64,000 bases of DNA, from positions 1-64,000 of the forward strand of contig JABDHJ010000007.1 of the NCBI GenBank assembly GCA_013285645.1. Reading direction: 5' to 3'. Under the pieces are notes generated by a model. The model saw only the letters and a list, made by a program, of their open reading frames with translations, did no database searches and had not been told where the DNA came from. Positions 1-8,558 of this stretch are shown here, piece after piece. Positions within the stretch are counted from its first letter, which is position 1, and every line of letters starts with the position of its first letter. The position numbers and the translations under genes are program-made. The DNA comes from Verrucomicrobiota bacterium (GTDB lineage: Bacteria; Verrucomicrobiota; Verrucomicrobiia; Methylacidiphilales; UBA1321).

Positions 1-43
1 GTCAATCTTGAAGGACGTTACTGCTAAACCTTCTCAAAACGAT

Positions 44-186
44 CCGTCATCCTGAGCTTGTCGAAGGATCAGACTCGTGTGGACGCACTGCAAGACTGGA
101 CAGACTTAAAGTGGGATCGAATTGATTCTGTTCTGTCCTCTTAATCGCGATATGAGTCTGATCCTTCGACAAGCTCAGGATGACGG
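44..186. repeat. Family A palindromic repeat, paired inverted copies
   Basis: Two arms of 33 bases, 44-76 and 154-186, are exact reverse complements of each other. Each contains the core CATCCTGAGCTTGTCGAAGG. They are separated by 77 bases with no gene. The same core recurs singly or in pairs across the window near 30.8, 37.0, 45.5, 49.7, 56.8 and 62.8 kb, so this is a dispersed REP/MITE-like element. It lies just downstream of the debranching enzyme stop codon, where the hairpin could also end or stabilise that transcript (inference). Confidence 0.9.
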
Positions 187-225
187 ATTTCCAAAGGAAA
201 TCCTCTGCAAGATCTTTCACTTTTC

Positions 226-2313
226 CTACGCCGTGACAGCTCTTTTCACAGCAGACTTCAAAACCACCACGGAGCGGGCGGTGACGAGATACTCCGATCC
301 TGATAAGGGTCGATCCTCCTCCGAAAAATCATTGGGACTATCAAGAGCGGTGTCCACGACGCAGGACCAGTCCTGTGGAGCGCCTTCCTGGACATGGAAC
401 ATGCGGTCTTCCCAGTGGGCGTTGACCATGACATAGAGGTCGTCGTCACCGACGGAGGCGCCGTGGAGGCAGTAGGCGAACCAGTAAGATTCCGGATCGC
501 AATTGACCGAGCCAACCGGCCCGTACCAGCTAACATCCTTGCGCCAATAGGTGGGGCGCGCGATGGACGGATGCGCTTTGCGGAACCCGATCATCAGCTT
601 GAAGAAGCGGAAGAACTCGTGGTTTTGTTGGAGGCGATCCCAGTCAAGCCAGGTCGTGACGTTGTCCTGGTTGTAGGGATTGTTGTTGCCGCGCTGCGTG
701 TTCAGGAATTCGTCCCCGGCCACGATCATGGGCGTGCCTTGGGCGAGCAGCAGCAGGACGCAGAAGTTTTTCGCCTGTTTCAGGCGCAAGGCGAGCACGG
801 CGGGCGGCACATCGACATCGCCTTCATGTCCGCAGTTCCAACTCAGATTATAGTTGCTGCCATCGGTATTTTGATGGCCGTTGGACTCGTTGTGTTTTTC
901 GTTGTAAGCAACGAGATCGTGCAGGCAAAAGCCGTCGTGTGCGGTGATGAAATTGATGCTCTGGCGCGGACGATAGGTTTCGTAAAGCTTGTCGGGAAAA
1001 AGATCGTCGCTGCCGTAGAGCCGTTGCATCGCGGCGGCCACCAGACCGCGATCACTCTTCACAAATCCGCGGATGTCGTCCCGAAATTGTCCGTTCCACT
1101 GCATCCAATCCAAACCCGGAAAGGAGCGGCCCAGTTGATAGCTGCCAATGTCCCACGCCTCGGCCACCAAACGCACATCAAGCAGACGGCTGAGATAGCT
1201 GATCTCCATGATCATCGGGGAATCGGTCATGTTCACCGTGCCGGAACTGGAGCGCGAGAAAATCGAGGCCAGATCAAAGCGAAATCCATCCACGCCCATC
1301 TTGCGCGCCCAGAAGCGGAGGCTTTCCAGCACGAGTGCCCTCCCCGCCGCATGGCCGGTGCGGACGGTGTTGCCGCACCCGGTATCGTTGAGGTAGTGGC
1401 GCTCGTCGCTCTTGGTCAGGAGGTAGTAGCTCTTGTTGTCGATGCCGCGCAGACTGTAAGTGGGGCCGTCCTCGTTCCCCTCGCTGGTGTGGTTGTAGAC
1501 GACGTCCAACCAGACTTCGATTCCGGCAGCGTGGAACGCATGTACCATTTCTCGAAATTCATCAAACGCGTCTCCTGCGGCGTATTGCTGATGTGGAGAG
1601 AAAAAATTGAGAGTCATGTAGCCCCAATAATTCCCCTCCTGCGGATCGAATTGATGGACGGGTAACAACTCGACCACGGTGATGCCGAGTTCCTTCAAAT
1701 AAGGAATTTTTTCCACCAGCCCCGCGAAGGTGCCGCGCTTGGCCGGACTGACACCGGAATTGGGATTCGCGGTGAAGCCCTTGACGTGCAACTCGTAGAT
1801 GACGAGGTCGTGCGTGTGGCGCAGCGTCGAGATATCGCCCAACGTCCGCGCCTGTTGTGGCCGGAGCAGATAACCGAGGGGCGCGACGCCGTCGGTCGGC
1901 CCTGGGCGCTCGCAGGCGAGACGGCTGAAACTCGGCGGAAAGAAGACCTCCGGGGCGTAGGGATCGAGCAGGATTTTTTCCGGGTCGAAGCGATGCCCTT
2001 TTTGGGGTTCGTGCGGGCCGTCGATCCGGTAGGCGTAAAGACACGCATCATTCAAGGCCTCGCGCGGAATGCGGCAATGCCAGATATTTCCCGTCTTATG
2101 CGCCGGGTGAAGGAGTTGAAAAGTGAAGGCGGGCGTGACCACATCTTCCTTGCGATAAAAGACAAGAGTCACGCTCGTCGCATATCTGGAAAAGATCGCG
2201 AAGTTGAAGGCCTTCTCGGATTCGACCCAGGTGGCCCCGAATGGCCACGTTTCGCCTGCGGGAAATTCTCCCTGTTTTTTCTCTGCTGGCAGGTGAATCT
2301 CCGGGAACGACAT
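226..2313 (-). CDS. glgX: Glycogen debranching enzyme (GlgX/TreX-type isoamylase)
   Basis: About 695 residues, a glycoside hydrolase 13 enzyme that hydrolyses alpha-1,6 branches of glycogen or limit dextrins in the cytoplasm. The N-terminal CBM48-like part (about residues 20-130, with PFGATW and YAYRIDGP) precedes the catalytic barrel. Visible GH13 motifs are DVVYNHT, GFRFDLA (nucleophile D347), VAEAWD (acid/base E385) and FITAHDGF (D460). Length fits the GlgX family. The frame extends upstream to a TTG at 2364, but the ATG at 2313, preceded by a GGGG stretch, is preferred. It is divergent from lspA and no other glycogen gene is nearby. GlgX-like versus TreX-like specificity cannot be decided from the sequence. 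Confidence 0.93.
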   Translation of the reverse strand: MSFPEIHLPAEKKQGEFPAGETWPFGATWVESEKAFNFAIFSRYATSVTLVFYRKEDVVTPAFTFQLLHPAHKTGNIWHCRIPREALNDACLYAYRIDGPHEPQKGHRFDPEKILLDPYAPEVFFPPSFSRLACERPGPTDGVAPLGYLLRPQQARTLGDISTLRHTHDLVIYELHVKGFTANPNSGVSPAKRGTFAGLVEKIPYLKELGITVVELLPVHQFDPQEGNYWGYMTLNFFSPHQQYAAGDAFDEFREMVHAFHAAGIEVWLDVVYNHTSEGNEDGPTYSLRGIDNKSYYLLTKSDERHYLNDTGCGNTVRTGHAAGRALVLESLRFWARKMGVDGFRFDLASIFSRSSSGTVNMTDSPMIMEISYLSRLLDVRLVAEAWDIGSYQLGRSFPGLDWMQWNGQFRDDIRGFVKSDRGLVAAAMQRLYGSDDLFPDKLYETYRPRQSINFITAHDGFCLHDLVAYNEKHNESNGHQNTDGSNYNLSWNCGHEGDVDVPPAVLALRLKQAKNFCVLLLLAQGTPMIVAGDEFLNTQRGNNNPYNQDNVTTWLDWDRLQQNHEFFRFFKLMIGFRKAHPSIARPTYWRKDVSWYGPVGSVNCDPESYWFAYCLHGASVGDDDLYVMVNAHWEDRMFHVQEGAPQDWSCVVDTALDSPNDFSEEDRPLSGSEYLVTARSVVVLKSAVKRAVTA

Positions 2314-2418
2314 CTGCCCCAGTGTTGGCCCGGGCCGGACACGATTCAAGAACTTTGCAGCCAAAGTATTCGCCCCGGCCTTGCCTTATTTCACGAACAC
2401 GCCCTAGGGTGGACGCCA

Positions 2419-2907
2419 ATGATTGCACGCTGGCCCCGGCCTCTTTTTTATCTGGTGACCGCCCTGGTCCTCGGGATCGACCAGATCACGAAGGCATGGG
2501 CGATGGCTTCGCTCCAACCGATCATCTCCGTGACGGTGATCCCGGGTTTCTTCAATCTCACGTATGTGGAAAACCGCGGAATCGCGTTCGGGATGTTTGC
2601 AGGGGAAGGCGCACTCGTGGGCTTATTTGTCGTCGCTCTTATCCTGATGGCCCTCTTTTATACAAGAAGCCTCGATTGGGTTGGCTTCGAGCCCAATCTC
2701 ATTGGAGGTTTTCTCTGTGGCGGAGCCTTGGGAAACTTGTTAGATCGAGCGCGCCATGGGTGGGTGGTCGATTTTTTCGATTTTCACATCAGTACCTATA
2801 ATTTGCGATGGCCCGTATTTAATGTCGCAGATAGCATGATCTGCATAGCGGTAGGATGGATCGTATGGAGGCAATTTAGTGGGACCTCTCACGCAAAATG
2901 TCCTTAA
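2419..2907 (+). CDS. lspA: Lipoprotein signal peptidase (signal peptidase II)
   Basis: A 162-residue inner-membrane aspartyl protease that removes signal peptides from diacylglyceryl-modified prolipoproteins. Family motifs are present: the first transmembrane helix with GIDQITK, the NRGIAFG segment, GNLLDR, and the catalytic aspartates in VVDF (D118) and FNVADS (D138). Four hydrophobic helices are visible, as expected. The frame is open far upstream, but only the ATG at 2419 gives the normal length and an N-terminal helix. It is divergent from the debranching enzyme. A substrate-type lipoprotein is encoded nearby at 5.2 kb. Confidence 0.95.
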   Translation: MIARWPRPLFYLVTALVLGIDQITKAWAMASLQPIISVTVIPGFFNLTYVENRGIAFGMFAGEGALVGLFVVALILMALFYTRSLDWVGFEPNLIGGFLCGGALGNLLDRARHGWVVDFFDFHISTYNLRWPVFNVADSMICIAVGWIVWRQFSGTSHAKCP

Positions 2908-3474
2908 GTTGTTCTACCTCTAAGCTATCACCCAAATTCTTAGCTTCTGCTGTCAGAAAGCATTAGAGTCGAGAGGAATCGTTTATGCTGGCTAATATTG
3001 TGTATTACATAAATGTAATACTTGACTCTTTAGTAAACTATTGCAGAATTGGCTTAGAACCATTAGACATTGGTTCTACAAATAACACGTTATGACTATA
3101 TCACCTATTTTCACTTTCGCACCCATCCCTCTCACGAGCGAGCTTAGCCCTTTGGCCCATGCGGCCATACTTATCCGAAAGCGTCAAGCAGATCACGTTA
3201 TTGTGACAAAGCCGCGACACCGCATCAATCCGCCCGTTGAAAAGCAGGCGACGACTGAAGCGGCTCTCGTCTGATTTGCCGCAATCTTCTGCAATTAGAA
3301 GGAGGATTGTGGCAATAAAACGGAATTTGCCGCGCTGTTTTTGAATCGAGATCAAACGTTCATGTTTTGAACGGATGCCATGTGTCAGGATATTCCGCGT
3401 GATACATCAGATACGCTCGCCTAACGGGCATCGATAGTCGATGATGCCGAACAGTCGGCTCCCATCCGATTATC
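2908..3474. other. Intergenic region without a convincing gene
   Basis: A 567-bp AT-richer spacer. Short open frames exist on both strands (for example 3092-3274 plus and 3101-3355 minus) but resemble no family I recognise and overlap one another. The only clear structure is the perfect palindrome at 3002-3021, followed by a possible -35 hexamer TTGACT at 3022-3027. The palindrome lies 71 bases upstream of the ATG at 3092, so a small regulated gene (60 residues) cannot be excluded. Confidence 0.5.
3002..3021. promoter_or_regulatory. Perfect 20-bp palindrome, possible operator
   Basis: Arms GTATTACAT and ATGTAATAC are exact reverse complements around a two-base centre. The following bases begin with TTGACT (3022-3027), which matches a sigma-70 -35 box, and AGAATT lies at about the right distance for a poor -10. 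An operator upstream of the 3.1-8.1 kb genes is an inference. No regulator gene is adjacent. Confidence 0.4.
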
Positions 3475-5163
3475 ATGACCGAACCGAACCCAGATCCCGT
3501 ACAGCCGCCTGATGACTGTCCAAGGATCATTCGTATCCGCTGGCAGCGCGTCGCCACTTATTTGGGAAGCATCGCCCTGATCCTAGCAATGTGGATTTGT
3601 GGCATCCTCTACACGATCCGATTCCACCCGGAACGTTTTGTAGACAGGCTGCTGACCGAGATGCCCCCACCCGCAACCGTCGGCAAGGTGTTTTGGCTGA
3701 ACCGCCGCACGCTCGAAATCGACACCGTGAAAGTCGGGGGCTTCTTTTATGCGGATTCGATTATTATTACGGCCAGCCCAATCGGCCTTCTCCGGCGTCA
3801 TGTGGCCCGAGTTCAAGTCTTGGGAGGACAGGTTTTTACCAAGGAATTATATGCCGTTATGGATGCAAATCCCAACGCCGATAAGGATACGGGCCTCAAC
3901 TGGACAATTGGGACATTGGAGATAAGTCGCGGGACGCTCATGCTGAATGCTCTCGTGCCCGACACCACCGTACCCGTTCGCATTGGCGTACGATGGCCTC
4001 TCACGTTACACCAACTCAGGTTGGGCAAGCCCGATGCCAGCCCGGCGATGAAGAAAGTAGAGACCATCGATGTCGAGAATGTGACATTTGTCTCGCCTTT
4101 TGATCCCACCTCCCCGGTACTCTCGCTGCCTCTGATCCGGGTCACATTCACCTATGACGAGTTCTGGCATCATCGCATCCGCGAAGTCGACTTGATCAAG
4201 CCGACTTTGTTCGTGGGCGAGGATTTGTTTTGGTTCACTTCCGAATTCAAGAAGGAGCGCGAGTCCAAGCCCGATGTGGGCGTGTCGGCACCCTGGAACG
4301 TGGATATTTTCAAGGTGCGCTATGGGCAATTGGCCGTCAGCGCCTTCGGCCAGCCGGTGGTGAATTTTCCGTTCTTCTTCAATACGAAGGTCGCAGACAT
4401 TCGGCTGGATCAACTCGATAAAATCAGCGCCAAGAGCAAGATCACCATTCAAGAGTTGGACCAGGATTATCCCGACTACAAGATCCGGATTGTCGGTCTT
4501 ACCGGAGGCCTCTATTTCAGTTGGCCGCCAAGTGACGCCGACGCGAATAACGTGGTCAACACGATCAAGATCAAGGAGCTCTCCTGGAACGACATTGCGG
4601 CCACCAACGTGGCCAGCACCATTACCTTTGACCCCGATGGTGTTTATGGATCGCTGAGTGGGGGGTGCGAGGGCGGCGAACTCTCGGGCAATTTCGAATT
4701 CTATTATACCAAGGGCTTTACCTGGAACGTGGATTTCTTTGCGAAAAAGGTCAATTGCCAGCCGATCGCCGAAAAGTTGGCCGGGAAATATATCAACCTG
4801 ACGGGCGAGCTTGACGGCGACATTACGGTGGATGGCCAAGTGACGGATATCCAGAAAGTCAATGGTGTACTGAAGATGCCAAAGGCGGGTATCGTGAATA
4901 TCAAGTCGGTCAATGAACTACTCGACCGTCTCCCGGCGGATGCCTCGGTTTTCAAAAGAGATGCGGCGAAGATCGCCGTGACCGCACTCGCGAACTACCC
5001 CTATAACGAAGGTGAACTGAAACTTGACTATAACTCCCAGGGCGGCGTCGGCTCATTAATTGTCAATGGCCCCACGGGGCGCCGCCAACTGGACGTCTAC
5101 CTGCATCCATGGACCAAGGCCGATGCAAGTTCAAAGGTTGCCAACAACGCAGACAATAAGTAA
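3475..5163 (+). CDS. YdbH-like (AsmA-like) intermembrane lipid transport protein
   Basis: A 562-residue protein with a short cytoplasmic N-terminus, one transmembrane helix (about residues 27-48) and a long, beta-rich periplasmic part without repeats obvious to the eye. The C-terminal third, with LTGELDGDITVDGQV and the phrase GVLKMPKAGIVNIKSVNELL, resembles the end of YdbH/AsmA-like proteins (repeating beta-groove lipid channels). The main argument is context: the next gene carries YnbE-like and YdbL-like parts, the same order as the E. coli ydbH-ynbE-ydbL operon. By analogy it would span the periplasm as a phospholipid bridge. It is shorter than E. coli YdbH (roughly 880 residues). The family assignment is moderately sure, the role is inferred. 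Confidence 0.65.
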   Translation: MTEPNPDPVQPPDDCPRIIRIRWQRVATYLGSIALILAMWICGILYTIRFHPERFVDRLLTEMPPPATVGKVFWLNRRTLEIDTVKVGGFFYADSIIITASPIGLLRRHVARVQVLGGQVFTKELYAVMDANPNADKDTGLNWTIGTLEISRGTLMLNALVPDTTVPVRIGVRWPLTLHQLRLGKPDASPAMKKVETIDVENVTFVSPFDPTSPVLSLPLIRVTFTYDEFWHHRIREVDLIKPTLFVGEDLFWFTSEFKKERESKPDVGVSAPWNVDIFKVRYGQLAVSAFGQPVVNFPFFFNTKVADIRLDQLDKISAKSKITIQELDQDYPDYKIRIVGLTGGLYFSWPPSDADANNVVNTIKIKELSWNDIAATNVASTITFDPDGVYGSLSGGCEGGELSGNFEFYYTKGFTWNVDFFAKKVNCQPIAEKLAGKYINLTGELDGDITVDGQVTDIQKVNGVLKMPKAGIVNIKSVNELLDRLPADASVFKRDAAKIAVTALANYPYNEGELKLDYNSQGGVGSLIVNGPTGRRQLDVYLHPWTKADASSKVANNADNK

Positions 5164-5170
5164 CAATAGG

Positions 5171-5728
5171 ATGCACCCCTCGATTTCAGTACCAGGACGC
5201 CAGTCGCCATCTCTCGTGAATTATTCTCTGAGTCATTCTTTTTTCCAGGCAAGCGCCCTGCGACTGACCCTGCTGATGCTTGGGATCGGGTGTCTCGGCG
5301 GATGCGCCCCCACGGTCAACCTGGTCACGCCGGAACCGATCAAGGTCGATGTGTCCGTCCGTCTGGACGTCTACCAGAAAACGGCCCCGACCAAGGCCAA
5401 GGAGGAGCAGTCGAGCCTGGTGATCGCCGCAAACCGGCGTTTACGCTCGGGTGAAATTCAACAGTTGAAGGGCGCCCATATTATCGGTGAGGATCGCGAC
5501 GGCTATCTTGATATGAGGAATCCGCCCAAAGATCCGAAATATTTGGCGTACGCCCAAAGCGTGATCCAAGCTGAAAACACAGACCGTTCCTATCTTTACC
5601 TTGCCAATGCCCAGGCTAAAAATGAACCGATGGAACTGGTTGGCGCGGACTACGCCAAACTTTGGCGGGATCGTGCCTTTCCAGGAGAATGGGTGCAGAA
5701 AGAAGACGGAACGTGGATTCAAAAATAG
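5171..5728 (+). CDS. YnbE-like lipoprotein fused to YdbL-like (DUF1318) domain
   Basis: A 185-residue protein starting at the ATG 7 bases after the upstream stop. A signal peptide ends in the lipobox LGGC, so the mature protein should be an acylated lipoprotein. The stretch after the cysteine (APTVNLVTPEPIKVDVSV, ending in a short beta strand) resembles the small outer-membrane lipoprotein YnbE. From about residue 85 on, the sequence (VIAANRRLRSGEIQQLKG, then NTDRSYLYLANA and a C-terminal GEWVQKEDGTWIQK) resembles YdbL/DUF1318. In E. coli these are two proteins: a lipoprotein that completes the YdbH bridge and a periplasmic helper. Here they share one chain. It is followed at once by an MMPL transporter. 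Confidence 0.75.
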   Translation: MHPSISVPGRQSPSLVNYSLSHSFFQASALRLTLLMLGIGCLGGCAPTVNLVTPEPIKVDVSVRLDVYQKTAPTKAKEEQSSLVIAANRRLRSGEIQQLKGAHIIGEDRDGYLDMRNPPKDPKYLAYAQSVIQAENTDRSYLYLANAQAKNEPMELVGADYAKLWRDRAFPGEWVQKEDGTWIQK

Positions 5729-5745
5729 GATCAACTCATCGAAGC

Positions 5746-8079
5746 GTGGAGCTGAAAATCTCCTTGACTCAGACCTCTTCGAACGGTTCCTCCTCGGAAC
5801 CTGAGGGCGGGGCTCTGCCCATCAAGAACCTTTACACGCGTCGTCACGCCATCCTGAGCGTGGGCTGTTGGGTTATCCTGACCGCCTGTTTCATCTACCC
5901 CGTCCTTCAATTTGCCAGCCACATCCAGAGCACCCTCACCGGCATGAAGGGCGCCCCCTCGGAAACCGTGCGGATCAACGTGGTGAAAAACTTTACCACC
6001 GCCCTCGCTTTCCCCACCGCCATCGTCTGGGATGCGAAGGGCCTTCCACCCGACGAAGCTAACGCGGCTTGGAAAAATCTTCTCACCACGGTTGGGGCCG
6101 ACGATAACGTGGTCGAAGTAACCGACGGTAAAGTGATGATAGAAAACTGGCCGAGGAGTGACTGGTACGCAGCCTTCGTCGCATCCAAGGCAACCACCTA
6201 CGGCGAGGCGGAAAAGATCGTGCCCCGTTTGCGCAAAGACATTAAGCAGCTTCCGTTTCCGACCTCCAACCATCCCTGGGTCACGGGCGGACCGGCCCTT
6301 TTTCTGGACCTCAATATCGCCTCCACCAAATCGCTGCGATCGGGTGAACTGATCGCGCTTCCCGTCGCGTTTATCATTCTCATTTTGGTTTTTCGTTCGC
6401 TGGTGTCCGCCTTTTTGCCGGTACTGGTCGCGACCCTTGGAGTCACCTGCACTCTGGGCATCCTGAGCATTTTGGCCACCAGCATGCCGGTGACTTTCTT
6501 CGTTCCCAATCTCGTAACGATGATCGGCCTGGGCGTCGGCATCGATTATTGCCTCATTTATCTCGCCCGTTACCGGCGTGAGCGCGCCAACCATCTCACG
6601 ACCCAGGAGGCTCTGCAGATCACCCGGCAGACCGCAGGCAAGACCGTGCTGGTTTCCGCCATGCTGGTGATGAGCGGCTTCCTGACGCTGCTGTTTATTC
6701 CCCTCGAATTCTTCACCTCCATCGCCGTGGGTGGAATGTTGGTCGTGGCATGTGTGGCGCTGGCGACGCTCACTCTTTTACCCGCGATGATTTTTCTCGT
6801 TGGATCGCATCTCGAGGACGGCGCCTCGCTGTTCAGCCCGCTCAAAAAACTTCGCCTCGGGCCACAATGCTGCGAGCGATGGGGACGGTTTGTCGTCCGC
6901 CAGCCATGGATCTGCGTGACGATCGGGCTGGCCATCCTTGTTATCCTGGCGCTGCCGACCCTGCGCCTGCGCATTGCCTCGATCGAAGCGAAAAATATTC
7001 CGCCCCAGTCCGAATCCCGACTCGGTTATGAGAGCCTGACCAAAAATCTCGGACCGGGCTGGATGATGCCCGCCATCATTCTGGTACAACATCCGACAGC
7101 CGATTGGGTGATCCAGGGAATGGATGGAGAAAAGGATTTGGTCGCAAAAATCAACGCGCTTCCCAATACCGAAAAGGTAATATCCGTGACGGATACGAGC
7201 GGCTCGAAAATCATGCAGTCGGCGCGCTATTCCATGCTGACGAGCACCAATAATGGCGACCAGACCCAGAGCGTGATCATGGCCCTGAGCAAGAGCGATC
7301 CTCAATCCATGGACGCGCGCAAGTGGCTGGACGAAATGACCTCGCTGCTGGCCGAAAGCGAAAAGGCCCATCCGGAAGGCCCTCGTTATTATGTGGGAGG
7401 GTTGCCTTCGGTGACGCTCACGGCCGATCGCGTCATCATGCATGCGTTGCCGTGGGTCGTCATAGCCACGCTTTGCAGCACGTTTGTTCTCCTGGTTATT
7501 TTCATGCGCTCGATCCTGGTCTCGTTGAAGGCCATCGCTCTCAACCTCATTTGTGTGCTCGCTGCTTATGGGTTCCAGGTCATCTGCTTCCAAGACGGAT
7601 GGGGGGCGACCCTGTTCAACTTCTTTGCCACCGACGGCTTGAACACCATCGTGCTGGTCATCTGCTTCTGCGCGTTGTTCGGTCTCTCGATGGATTATGA
7701 GGTCTTCATTCTTGCCGCTGTGCGCGAGAGCTGGTTGGACAACCACAACATGAATCTGGCGGTCCAGGATGGGCTTCAGCGTGTAGCGGGCATCATCACT
7801 TCCGCCGCCTTTATCATGATCGCGGTCTTTCTTTCTTTCGCCTTTGGCGATGTGGTGGAGATTGAACAGTTGGGCGTGGGCCTCTCGTTCGCTGTGCTGC
7901 TGGATGCGACAGTGATTCGTCTCCTGCTCGTGCCAAGCATAATGGCCTTGATGGACAAGTGGGCCTTCTGGTGCCCCGGCCAGGCTTTGCCGGTGGCAAC
8001 ACGCCATCCGCGCGGACATCATTATCAGGGCGAAAAACTGAATCCGCCCGAGGAAGTCAAACGGATAACGGGGCTTTAA
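5746..8079 (+). CDS. MMPL/RND family transporter
   Basis: About 777 residues with the two-fold layout of MMPL transporters: one helix, a short extracytoplasmic domain, five helices, then the same again. The conserved helix 4 signature is seen in both halves (GLGVGIDYCLIYLARYRRE and FGLSMDYEVFILAAVRE), with the Asp-Tyr pairs used for proton coupling. The family moves lipids or hydrophobic compounds across or out of the inner membrane. The start is uncertain: the frame is open back into the preceding gene, and GTG 5746 or TTG 5764 is most likely. It forms an operon with the YdbH-like and YnbE-YdbL-like genes, which points to an envelope lipid as cargo (inference). Confidence 0.85.
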   Translation: MELKISLTQTSSNGSSSEPEGGALPIKNLYTRRHAILSVGCWVILTACFIYPVLQFASHIQSTLTGMKGAPSETVRINVVKNFTTALAFPTAIVWDAKGLPPDEANAAWKNLLTTVGADDNVVEVTDGKVMIENWPRSDWYAAFVASKATTYGEAEKIVPRLRKDIKQLPFPTSNHPWVTGGPALFLDLNIASTKSLRSGELIALPVAFIILILVFRSLVSAFLPVLVATLGVTCTLGILSILATSMPVTFFVPNLVTMIGLGVGIDYCLIYLARYRRERANHLTTQEALQITRQTAGKTVLVSAMLVMSGFLTLLFIPLEFFTSIAVGGMLVVACVALATLTLLPAMIFLVGSHLEDGASLFSPLKKLRLGPQCCERWGRFVVRQPWICVTIGLAILVILALPTLRLRIASIEAKNIPPQSESRLGYESLTKNLGPGWMMPAIILVQHPTADWVIQGMDGEKDLVAKINALPNTEKVISVTDTSGSKIMQSARYSMLTSTNNGDQTQSVIMALSKSDPQSMDARKWLDEMTSLLAESEKAHPEGPRYYVGGLPSVTLTADRVIMHALPWVVIATLCSTFVLLVIFMRSILVSLKAIALNLICVLAAYGFQVICFQDGWGATLFNFFATDGLNTIVLVICFCALFGLSMDYEVFILAAVRESWLDNHNMNLAVQDGLQRVAGIITSAAFIMIAVFLSFAFGDVVEIEQLGVGLSFAVLLDATVIRLLLVPSIMALMDKWAFWCPGQALPVATRHPRGHHYQGEKLNPPEEVKRITGL

Positions 8080-8091
8080 GTCCGAGAAGGC

Positions 8092-8204
8092 ACCGCCGCC
8101 CAGCGTGCGGCGGCTACCGTGGAACTGCTACCGCGATCAGTGGTAGCCCGCGATCTCCGAGCGTGGGCCTGCTCTCCGACCGTCGCCCGGAGGTCGACGG
8201 CTAC
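8092..8204. repeat. Family B palindromic repeat (compound copy)
   Basis: A GC-rich run of nested palindromes with the typical ends GCGGCGGCTAC and GTAGCC. About 30 bases starting GTAGCCCGCGATCTCCGAGC match, in reverse complement and with one mismatch, the copy at 18.4-18.5 kb. It lies between the MMPL gene and the small convergent DUF2934 gene. Confidence 0.8.
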
Positions 8205-8263
8205 CTCAGAATCAACTCCTTCGATCAAGCCGAAGCAAGCTTCGGAGAATTCAACCCAAGGGA

Positions 8264-8458
8264 TTAATTGGAGACTGATCCGGAAGTTATCCCGCCCTCG
8301 CTTTCCTCCTGTCGTATTTCGTCTTCTGTCGTCAATTTTTCCATCAATCGTTCTTTCGCAGCTAACCAGTGGCACAACGCCTTGCCTTCGGGGCACCCTT
8401 CCGCGAGATAAATGGCATACGCTTCCGCTTCGATGGAGTTTTGATCGATATTGCTCAT
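8264..8458 (-). CDS. Small DUF2934-like protein
   Basis: A 64-residue soluble protein. The central part, with EAEAYAIYLAEGCPEGKALC followed by HWLAAKERL, has the pattern of DUF2934 (Ala-Tyr-x-x-Trp/Tyr...Gly-x-Pro-x-Gly...His-Trp-x-x-Ala), a short helical domain of unknown function common in soil bacteria. The ATG at 8458 is chosen because the domain begins just behind it; the frame is open further upstream to 8641 but into the cls start. The C-terminal tail is acidic and glycine/serine-rich. Confidence 0.65.
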   Translation of the reverse strand: MSNIDQNSIEAEAYAIYLAEGCPEGKALCHWLAAKERLMEKLTTEDEIRQEESEGGITSGSVSN

Positions 8459-8558
8459 AGGCCCATTATTGCACCAATTGGGCTTCGTGCGAGCGCCGGG
8501 CCGAAACACTTGAGATAACCGCTCTTGAGTCCTGACGGAAATTCTTCTAACCATCGGC

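Noticed and set aside
394-1665. Long plus-strand open frame across the debranching enzyme gene
   Set aside because: It has no recognisable domain and mirrors the real GH13 gene on the other strand, a typical antisense shadow in GC-rich codons.
1786-2418. Upstream extension of the lspA frame
   Set aside because: It overlaps the debranching enzyme in antisense; LspA homology begins only at ATG 2419.
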